64,000 nucleotides of DNA from Sclerotinia nivalis (Eukaryota; Ascomycota; Leotiomycetes; Helotiales; Sclerotiniaceae). Shown one piece after another: positions 55,994 through 64,000 of the stretch (position 1 is its first letter; every line of letters starts with the position of its first letter). The notes under the pieces are model-generated. The model was given only the letters and a program-made list of their open reading frames with translations. It made no database searches and was not told where the DNA came from. Position numbers and translations under genes: made by a program. The DNA is taken from positions 6,138,001 through 6,202,000 of the forward strand of contig JAPEIS010000001.1 in NCBI GenBank assembly GCA_029531795.1, written 5' to 3'.

Positions 55994-57349
55994 TTATTTA
56001 TCCTTTTTAATCACTTCCAACAACCTCCTTCCCTCCCACGGTCCATTCTCCACATTTGGTGCACCCCAAATTTTCACCAATACCAACCCCACACTCTCAA
56101 TCAACTCCTTGAATTGTCTTTCCGTCCTTTCCAATGCCGAAAATCCACCCATCATTATCCAATCTGTACACGCACTCTCAAATGAAACATTCTCTTCTTG
56201 CATCAAATTCTCATTGATCAATAACATGCTATCCTTCCCCATCGCGTCTCTAATCTGTTCAAGGATAACAGAAGCTTGTTTATCAGGCCAATCGTGCAAG
56301 ACATTGGCAAGGAAGTAAGCTTTGGCGTTTTGTACCGGTTGTGGTTTAAAGAAATCATGTGGTTGAGCCTCAATGCCTTCAGGAAGTGAGCCTGGTGCTA
56401 TACCAGAAATCACAACCGGTATATCTTGCACGATGAGTCTTCCCTGAATTTCTGGATTCGCTTCCTTGAAACGTATCAAATCATGCCCAATACCTCCTCC
56501 AATATCAACAATAAGTGGATCTGTAGGCGATTCTGCAACGAGCTTTTCTGCAATGGGGAAATATTTGTACCATGCTGTACGACCAATATTACGTGGGATG
56601 GTCATTACGGTATTGAAAGCGTTTTGGAGGCGGGGTTGAGTAGCCAACCAGTCAAAACAGTGGAGTTCTGTTTGTCGAGCAAATTGGAATGGGCCATTGA
56701 ATGCATCATTTGGGTTCTTGTAGCCAGTTTTGGCGAAGTATGTTGGGAGAGAGGTTACTACTTCGTTTTGGGTTGTGCTAGGCAATTGTTAGATGCAAAG
56801 AAGATACTTGGAAATGAATGGGATATACAAATGAACTATTGCTTGACCGTATGTAGAGGATGTGACGAAAGCGCCTGCTAGGGGTGTTGGTTTGTAGGTT
56901 TCTCTAGCTGTTTCGACAAAGAAACCCATTCCAACTAGAAGTCTCATGACTCGAACTGAGAGAAAAGTGAGTCTTTTGATAATTTTTAATACGAGAAACT
57001 TCGAACTTACCAACAAGCAACGTATCAACATCTTTCGGAACAGCCAGATCCTCGGCTCGAATTTCTTTGCCAGCCGAAGACAAAGTAGCTGCTGTATCAA
57101 ATATTTCCATGTCGACTGCGAGCCTAAGTGCTACAGGCTGAAGTGACTAAAGAGACGTTAGAAGCCATTCAAGTATAGAAACATAACACTTACGGAGAAG
57201 ATCATCTTCATCAATTTATCCCTAGGACCCTCCAAGCTTGATTGAAGTTTCCCACAAGCACTAAGAAGCTTTCCTCGATCTTCTTCATTCAATTCACTAG
57301 CTCTGCTAGTAGCGGCATTGATAGAGTTTATAAGCTGGGAGACGCTCAT
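55994..57349 (-). CDS. SAM-dependent O-methyltransferase (fungal OMT, PF00891 type)
   Basis: The exons on the minus strand are 57349-57194, 57146-57011, 56955-56829 and 56777-55994 (400 residues). The introns are 47, 55 and 51 nt and all junctions keep frame. The N-terminal helical/winged-helix part (about 1-180) contains the usual LRLAVDMEIFDT and VVRVMRLLVGMGFFVET blocks. The SAM site is IVDIGGGIGHDLIRF. The acid residues after DIPVV and the general base His of ANVLHDWPD follow. The protein ends GRRLLEVIKKDK. It should methylate a hydroxyl group of a small, probably aromatic or polyketide-like, metabolite in the cytosol. Its neighbours are not biosynthetic, so the pathway is unknown. Confidence 0.93.
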
Positions 57350-59263
57350 AATGAAGACTGTTCACTTGAAGTGGTGATCGCCGACGACACGTGATATTGG
57401 ACGGAGGAGAGTATTTTTTGATTCACTTCGATTGTCAGAAGATAAAAACGTGAGTTATAACCAATGGAAGATATATAGACCATTATGAGAAGTATGCACC
57501 AAGTTCTGTGGACAGAGAGATGCACTTTCGTTATGTCCGCACACGTAACAACTCCGCGCCCGTCCCAGCCTCCGTGGAACCTCCATGCCCGCTGGACCTT
57601 CCCGCCATCAAAAAATTGGGTCAATATGAAGGAGTCTGACAAGACCGGAACCAGGGCTTTGTTTGACGTGTGTCAAATCAGAAGTCATCTTGAAATAGAA
57701 TAGATATCATTTAGGCTAAGGTTATAAATAGGCCGAGACTTTTTTTTAACAGTGTTCACTTTTTCATCTTTTTCGCCTTTTGACTTTTTCACTTAACGGA
57801 CGACCTCTCTTAAATCATGCCGTAGTTTGCGGCGCATTTGCGCTAGACCTAACTTAATGCTAGCGTATTCTAAAGCACGTGGCACCCTCATGTGAGCGAT
57901 TGTATGGTAAGCTTACATACAACGTGATACTTTTTCAAATAATTTTACGAGCAACTCATTTAGCTGCATTGATGATGCATTGTTCTTATTATTTCAAACT
58001 TCATCTCGAGTTATTTATAGGATTCGATGAACGGCGTCAAGCTACCTAGTACTCATTCTTGGCGGTACTCTTGCTTCTGGGAGAAGAGCAATGGGGGAAA
58101 GCTCAAGTCCTCGGTAGGTTATTGTATACCTGCGGCTCGGAACTTAAAGAGCTGGATTAACGCCAACCATGACCGCCACTGTAAGTTCTCTTGGTCAGCC
58201 TCAATCATCTCCCTGCATGTTCATCACTCAAAAACTTGGTATCCTGCTATTATTAGGTCGATTATGGCTTGAAGAGACTAGAATTACTGTCAAGTTGTGT
58301 CAATCGGAATCTCCGAAATAATCACCACACCTCGATGAGGACCAGTCACCACATAGTGTCTGGGGCAAGGCAGACTCAATCGCTTTATTTCCAAATACGG
58401 TTGGAAATATGAAAGCCAACCAGGAATTATAGTATCAATTCAGCAGGGCTTTTAAAAAAGGTTTTCCGGAAATTATGAGCTGCGTCATCTGCTTGCAGCT
58501 CTCCAAATATGATTAATTAAGCATGTTTTTGAGGAGCCAGTCAAGAATCAACCTCACAGCCTTATCATGTAAATCTGGCCTTCGATATTGTGGAGCTTTG
58601 AACAGGTGTTCACCAACATGTTTTTCTTAACTTGATTGAGTCGGATTTCGGATACAACAAATTATATCCCTGGCATTTGGAATATCAAAAGACAATGTTC
58701 ATTATTAAACATCTGTATGTTTGTGGGGCCACTGGAACCATTCACCGTGAAAATTATCTCGAATATATCTGCCATTGAATAAAGACTAATTAACACTTAT
58801 TCCTTTTGGGTGAGATCAATGTGTTCGTTGCATTGTCTGCAAGTTTCTCCTTTCGGACTTGGGTGGCGAGTTTCTGCCACCAAATGCAAAACACAAACAA
58901 CGTAACGGGTAATGGCAGTGCAAGCTGCAGTTGGTTGTACAACCCACCACTCTTGCTCACACATGGAGTTCTCGGTACTACCCACTGATAGAACATCTTC
59001 CCGATAAATTAGTAGCATACCAAAGTCTTCGTCCCGTTACTAGGAGTTCAATAAAAGCCACTATTATATGATACCCTCCATATCAGACTTGCGGGACAAG
59101 GCTCCCCAGATATCTCGCCTCCAGACTATTCATATTTATCTCCTTCAAATCCATGCCCAATATATGAAAATCCGAATCTACTTGGAGCTCTGATTTTTTC
59201 CATCAAGATATCTATGTTGAAAAATTCCTATCATTGATCATTTATTGTTCAAAGTCAATCAAA
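57350..59263. other. intergenic spacer
   Basis: This is the promoter of the methyltransferase (left) and of the first Cys-rich membrane protein (right). GGTTATAAATAGGC at 57719-57732 is TATA-like on the plus strand but has no gene close behind it. It is followed by a CTTTTTC-rich tract. No RNA gene or coding region is supported. Confidence 0.5.
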
Positions 59264-60380
59264 ATGTCTACAGGTACTCCTATGGGATCTTGCCCTCTAG
59301 GTGGTCAGTGGTATGTCTCATCCTTTCCATGGAGTTCTAGCTGCTACTAAATCATTTGTATTTTCAGGTGGACATGTGAGGTACAGTCACCAACATTTTT
59401 TGGATGTTGCTTAAGCGATCCATGCAACGGAATTGGTTGCCCTGAGAAGAATCTTACGGCTGCAGGAATGGGAACAGCAGGTGGCCCGGATGCTCCTAGC
59501 AACGATGGATCATACTACCCAAATGTGAATTGCCCAAATGGAGGAACTTGGTTCACTTGCTCCAAACAGTCTCCGTCTTTTCAAGGTTGCTGTGACATTA
59601 GCGATAATTTTAATCCATGTCATGACAGCGGTTGTCCCAAGGACAGGCTCTACGCTGCGGCATTTAAAACCGTTCCAGCTACAATTCCCTCTGCTACTTC
59701 CTCTAAGATTTCATCTTCGACCTCGCCATCTTCAACAACAACTCCCACTCTTGACGCCAGTTCCACGTCACAAACTGCATCATCCCAGGCATCGGTAACA
59801 GCGAGCGGGATAGCAGATCCGATTGGACATAATTCAGATTCAAAACTACCCATTGCTGCAATTGTAGGGAGTGCTATAGGTGGAGTCGTTATTATCCTAC
59901 TTGTCCTGCTGAGTATTTTTTGCCTTCAACGACGCAGAAAGAGAGCTCTGCCGGCAGGATTAATTGAACCATATTATCAACCATCACAAGACATGTCTAT
60001 GGCTAAAGTAACTCCACCATCCTTCGTTTATGAGGCCAGTCCTCCAGACGGTAAAGTACTTTCAAAAGGTAATTTCGACTTCTGCAAAATGAAAAGATTT
60101 CGTATATACTAATTATTCAGTAGGTTATCGTCCGATGCCACACACACTATTGTCACCACCTCACAGTCCTGCTCCACCATACCAAACAGCACCTCAATCG
60201 CCAGAGCTCCCTAACTGCCATGAGATTGACTCTACAATCTTGAATGAAATGGAATCTCCGCCCCTCCAGCAACGGCCATTTGATTCTCGACCAGGGGCAG
60301 CGGAGATGCCAGATACTTCAGAAAATATTTGCCGGGCATCGCTGCCTCAAGTCCTGAAGTTAGGGCCCGCTGGGACGTGA
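59264..60380 (+). CDS. Cys-rich single-pass membrane protein, paralogue A
   Basis: The exons are 59264-59310, 59368-60068 and 60124-60380 (334 residues, or 335 if the last exon starts at 60121). I do not recognise the family. The extracellular part has two copies of a Cys module (GGQWWTCEVQSPTFFGCC--DPCNGIGCP and GGTWFTCSKQSPSFQGCC...CHDSGCP), each followed by a DL/RL-(Y)AA motif. A Ser/Thr-rich stalk leads to a transmembrane helix (IAAIVGSAIGGVVIILLVLLS, about residues 184-206), a basic stop-transfer (QRRRKR) and a 130-residue Pro-rich cytosolic tail. There is no classical signal peptide (MSTGTPMGSCPLGG), so it would be a type III membrane protein. The architecture recalls surface sensors such as WSC proteins, but the module is not WSC. 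A paralogue follows downstream. Confidence 0.8.
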
Positions 60381-60799
60381 GATAGACAAGAAACCGCTGG
60401 GATGCGTTCGGAAAAAAAGGCAGTTTCTTTGATTCCATTGTCTATTCGTTTCGGATCTGTTTCCAGGAAATCATATATCTACGTTATTATTCACACAACA
60501 TTTATTATAATAATTATTATGTTGTTTCGGGCACAATACCAAATATTTGAATGGAACCATATCCAAGGAGGGTGAATGAATCACTTGTGATCTTTTCTTT
60601 TTATTCACAAATTTGGCAACCTGTTCTTGGCCCGATCGACTTCTATTTCTTTTCCAAACATTTCTTTAGTGAGAAGCGTACTGCAAATTAAGCTTTCCTC
60701 AAGTAATATCTTCCAGCTCTTTCTCAATCTTTCTTCCAACTGCAGATACAATAGAGTTCATCCAAATAACTTGCCCTACCCAGTTCATATTCTGGTGAT
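60381..60799. other. spacer between the tandem paralogues
   Basis: 419 bases with the 3' flank of paralogue A and the promoter of paralogue B. An imperfect TATTATAATAATTATTAT tract lies at 60502-60519. No other feature. Confidence 0.55.
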
Positions 60800-62526
60800 A
60801 TGGTAAACAATACTATGGGTTCTTGTCCTTTAGGCGGTCTCGTAAGTACAATCATTACTTTGTTTTCATATCCACTGCTAGAATTTTTGCCGGCTATTTC
60901 ATTCCTCATATCTTTTTCACTTCTCTGATAGACTGTTACTAACCACGCGCATTTCTAGTGGTGAGTTCCTTGTCTATCAATTTTAAACAAACACTAAATC
61001 ATAAAACTATAGGTATGCCTGTACAGCTCAAACACCAAATTTCCTCGGATGCTGCACAAGTAACCCATGCAACAATAAAGGCTGCCCAGTAGCCGACCTC
61101 CGAGCAGCTGGACTAGGATTTGGACTTGCAGGACAAGAAATATCGCTTAGTCTTGGCTCTTATTATCCAAACGTATATTGTTCTTCTGGAAGTTGGTGGA
61201 TATGTGCAAGTCATAATCCTTCGTTTCAAGGTTGTTGTGATATCAATCCATGTTCGGCAAATGCTACGTATTGTCCTCAATCCCAACTACATCCTGCGGC
61301 TTTCAAGGCTGTGACTCCTGCTTCGAACTCTACCGGCTCGTTCAACACCACTCTGCCAACAGTTACCTTTCCAGTGGCTACTCTTCTACTCTCTACCCTT
61401 TCAATGACAACTATTCCTGAAGCCTTTAGCATTGATTGGTCTCCATCATCGGCATACAAAGGACCATCAAGGGCCACACGTTGGAATTATACCGCCTACT
61501 CAACGCGAACATCCTCTAACTATACAACGTCGAGAAATGAAACTATGTTGGCATCACTTTCCTATTTCCCCACATCTGATACACCGCTGTCCACTGGAAC
61601 TGCGCTAATGAACGTATCATCAACTCACCTCAGCAATGCTGATAACAACGACACCGTCATGACAGCTGGACCAAACATAGTAACTGTAACATCGGTGTTG
61701 ACATTCACAGCTGTCCGAATCTCGGTGTACACAGTTCCTTACAGCTTATCAGATTCTATAAACCCCTCAGATTCCACGTCTTTGTCCACAGCGGGAACAA
61801 TTTCCACTTCGAACTCTCTTGATTCCGCATCTAGAACTTCCTCTCCCCAAGCAGCCAGTTCCACATCACTATCCCCTGTCACCAGCACCACTCCCCCTCC
61901 CGATACAACTACGGACACCAAACTTGTCGCCTGGGGCGCCACCGGCGGAGTCGCTTTCATCTTGATATTCGCATTTATATCATGGTGGCTACGACGTCGT
62001 CGCAAGAGAACCACCAACAATAGCGAGAAACCAACAACAATTTCCTTACTTTCCTGGTTATCATGGAAACAGAAAAGAAAGGAAATCCCAAGAATATCTC
62101 TCTCTACCTATCCTTTCAAGGGAATGGCACCGTCTACATCGAGGAACTGTGAAAACGTCATAAATGAGACCTGGTCTGCGAGTTTGAGAGATTATCGGAA
62201 TTTGAAAGTTATGGATATGGCGGAATATGGTATGGGTAGTATGAATCATCCTTTTTCACTTTATTCGTTCTGAGAACTAATAACATTTAGATACACAGTC
62301 CCGAAATAGAGTACCGCCACATCTTTCCGGATATGAATCGGATTATTCGCGACCCGCTCAATCGCAAGCTCTACGTAATAATGAAGATTCAACTTCTCTT
62401 GGAGTGGGATTGGATAGAAGTTCTTTTGATCAGAGGATGGTGCAGAGGGGTTGGGATGGAATAGATTTGCGAAATTGTTATGTAGCCAGATGTGATGGAC
62501 AGGGAGAGCATGATGTTGAGCGTTGA
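60800..62526 (+). CDS. Cys-rich single-pass membrane protein, paralogue B
   Basis: The proposed exons are 60800-60841, 60959-60960 (2 nt), 61013-62229 and 62291-62526 (498 residues). The start MVNNTMGSCPLGGL and the two Cys modules (WYACTAQTPNFLGCCTSNPCNNKGCP and GSWWICASHNPSFQGCCDINPC...CP) match paralogue A in order and spacing. A longer Ser/Thr stalk (about residues 125-320) leads to a transmembrane helix (WGATGGVAFILIFAFISWWL), a basic RRRRKR stop and a 150-residue tail. The 2-nt exon TG is needed to make the conserved Trp codon TG|G and to keep frame. In paralogue A the same codon is split by a single intron. The last intron (62230-62290, GTATGG...TTTAG) replaces an otherwise early stop and is inferred. 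Function unknown. Confidence 0.75.
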
Positions 62527-63165
62527 TTCTTCCTGTCGCTTGGAGAGGACTATTTGTTCACATGGGTAGAGAAATCGAATGTATACATGTTGCAAGGAGG
62601 TTATAAGGTCATTGGTTTAGGCATTCATATTGGAATTTTATTATCTATTTAACGTCAAAATCCCAAGACTAACCTCTACATAAGGTCAGAATCACCAAAA
62701 GTCATAAATTGAGAAGACTTCCCCCATTCAAGTGAGATGCCAGATAATCCCTAGCCATCCCATCTCATCCTTATCCCATCGCTCCTTCCATCTCCAATCA
62801 CGTGATGTGGTCCTAACATCCCACCCACGATTTCCAACCCCGAATCCACAGATCATCACGCTGCATAATTCCTTCTCCACACCACACAACATTTAATTGT
62901 CGTCGGGCTATACAAACCTTCTCAAATCGTACTTGATAAGAGAAGCGGCAATAGGAAGGTCCGTTGTCGGTAGAACCGTACTCCGTATGCGGGGTCATTT
63001 GCCCGTGCATGCTGTCATCACCCACCCCTCTTTTTCTTTCTTCTCTTTCTCGACCTCAACCCATTCAATAAAATCAAACGACATCAATCATCTACAACTA
63101 ATAGATTCAATTCGCATTTCCAATCCACCTTCTTTCTGCTACAAGGAAGAAAATAACCCGCCAAA
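62527..63165. other. intergenic spacer
   Basis: This is the 3' flank of paralogue B and the promoter/leader of the EthD gene. The leader is rich in CT and CAAC. No other gene supported. Confidence 0.55.
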
Positions 63166-63612
63166 ATGTCCGTCATCGTCACCGTCATGTACCCCAAAAC
63201 CGAAACCTCAACTTTCGATTTGGATTATTACATGAAGACACATATGCCACTTGTACAGGAGAAGTGGAGTCCTCATGGGTTGACAAATTGGACGGTTACA
63301 AAGTTGGATGAGAGTACAGGGTATTCTATGTATGTTTTTCTCAAGTCCTGTTTGCTTTTCTTATCTCCGAATTTGTTCATTTCTCCGATGCGATTCGTGC
63401 TTCAGAAGACGTAAAGGGTTGGGTGGGCAAAGGCGAATTGGGGTAGTTACTAATGAATTGATAATAGGCAAGCACTCCTCTGGTTCGAGAGCAAGGAGGC
63501 GTGGGCTAAGGCTAGAGCTGCTGAGGGACCAACTGTCATGGGTGATATAGCCAATTTTAGCTCGGTGCAACCATTACTTGTTTTTGGACAAGAGCTTGAG
63601 AAGGTTGTTTGA
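63166..63612 (+). CDS. small EthD-domain protein
   Basis: The exons are 63166-63329 and 63468-63612 (102 residues), with a 138-nt intron (GTATGT...AATAG) that splits an ATG codon (SM|QALLWF). The dimeric alpha/beta-barrel EthD fold is indicated by the N-terminal strand SVIVTVMYPK, the DYYMKTHMPLV motif, LWFESKEAW and the end SSVQPLLVFGQ. EthD was first known from ethyl tert-butyl ether degradation clusters. Fungal members often assist polyketide tailoring or remain uncharacterised, so no reaction is assigned. The length is usual for the family. Reading through the intron would stop early, supporting the splice. Confidence 0.9.
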
Positions 63613-64000
63613 GCTGTCTTGGTGATGGTTTATTATGCTGGTAGGGGCGGGATGGGATGAATAGATCGTTCGACGTACCGTGATGCGTTAGTGGAAGACA
63701 GGCAGAGTGCAAGGGTAACGTGATTTGCGAGTAAGATGCATACTGTAACATCTGTATCAGAGGACCTGGATTGTGGTGAATCGATCGTTAAGACCTCTTT
63801 GAGATTCATGCTTCTATGTTGCTCATATTTTTGCTTGAGTAGAGAGGTAATTTGGAAGATCCCTCAACCTGCGACTCTACTTTCAGCCTTTCACAATGTC
63901 TGCGAGATATGTGCTTCACCAATCCTGATGCGAGCCATCTCTCCTTTATTTCTTTCCGCCGTTTCATTTCTTATTTACCCTCCTCTAAGCTTGTCGAAGG
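63613..64000. other. intergenic, window end
   Basis: No gene or RNA recognised. Confidence 0.5.

Noticed and set aside
57719..57732. TATA-like GGTTATAAATAGGC as a promoter
   Set aside because: No gene starts within about 1.5 kb downstream on the plus strand.
34938..63612. A secondary-metabolite cluster joining the A-T-R reductase, O-methyltransferase, EthD protein and transporter
   Set aside because: The genes are 9-25 kb apart with a mannosidase, secreted protein and membrane proteins between them. No shared promoter motif was seen.
1..64000. CRISPR arrays, bacterial operons or phage features
   Set aside because: The sequence is eukaryotic with spliceosomal introns. The direct repeats seen are tandem satellites, not spacer-separated arrays.

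Overview
The window is nuclear DNA of a filamentous ascomycete, most likely a leotiomycete of the Botrytis/Sclerotinia type. I infer this from short introns of about 47-70 nt with GTAAGT/GTATGT donors, CA-rich leaders, long AT-rich spacers, a plant-degrading secreted repertoire, and repeat decay that looks like repeat-induced point mutation (RIP). No database search was possible. Species assignment is inference.

Layout, left to right. (1) 1-2941 (+): the 3' part of a gene built from a tandem array of symmetric phase-1 exons, each encoding one copy of a short repeat, ending in a basic/acidic tail. (2) 4643-11942: methylenetetrahydrofolate reductase (-), an orphan secreted protein (-), an AIG2-like cyclotransferase (+) and a Yih1/IMPACT homologue (+). 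(3) 12636-21849: a 2.4-kb Fot1/pogo-type DNA transposon with 42-bp inverted repeats and TA target duplication, into whose transposase a complete 6763-bp Ty3/gypsy chromodomain retrotransposon inserted (163-bp LTRs, AGTAG duplication). Both are full of stops. (4) 22736-23977 (-): an AA11 lytic polysaccharide monooxygenase with an X278-like tail. (5) 23978-29838: a 5.9-kb stretch without a supportable gene. (6) 29839-33146: a divergent pair, APC/C subunit Cdc16/Apc6 (-) and splicing factor Yju2/Cwc16 (+). (7) 34938-38181 (+): an NRPS-like adenylate-forming reductase (A-T-R). (8) 39479-42428 (+): a secreted GH92 alpha-mannosidase. (9) 42429-47094: spacer with several satellite-like arrays. (10) 47095-49838 (+): an OPT-family oligopeptide transporter with 8 exons. 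(11) 51980-52792 (+): a small secreted Cys-rich protein with a Kex2 site. (12) 55994-57349 (-): a SAM-dependent O-methyltransferase. (13) 59264-62526 (+): two tandem paralogous Cys-rich single-pass membrane proteins, the second with an apparent 2-nt microexon. (14) 63166-63612 (+): a small EthD-domain protein.

The gene content mixes housekeeping genes with secreted, transport or specialised-metabolism genes. I see no compact cluster: the reductase, methyltransferase and EthD protein are 18-25 kb apart with unrelated genes between them. The strongest unusual signals are the exon-repeat array, the nested RIP-mutated transposons, the 2-nt microexon (possible stwintron-like arrangement), and the orphan Cys-rich receptor-like pair. 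Exon coordinates were derived by hand from splice consensus, reading phase and expected protein continuity.
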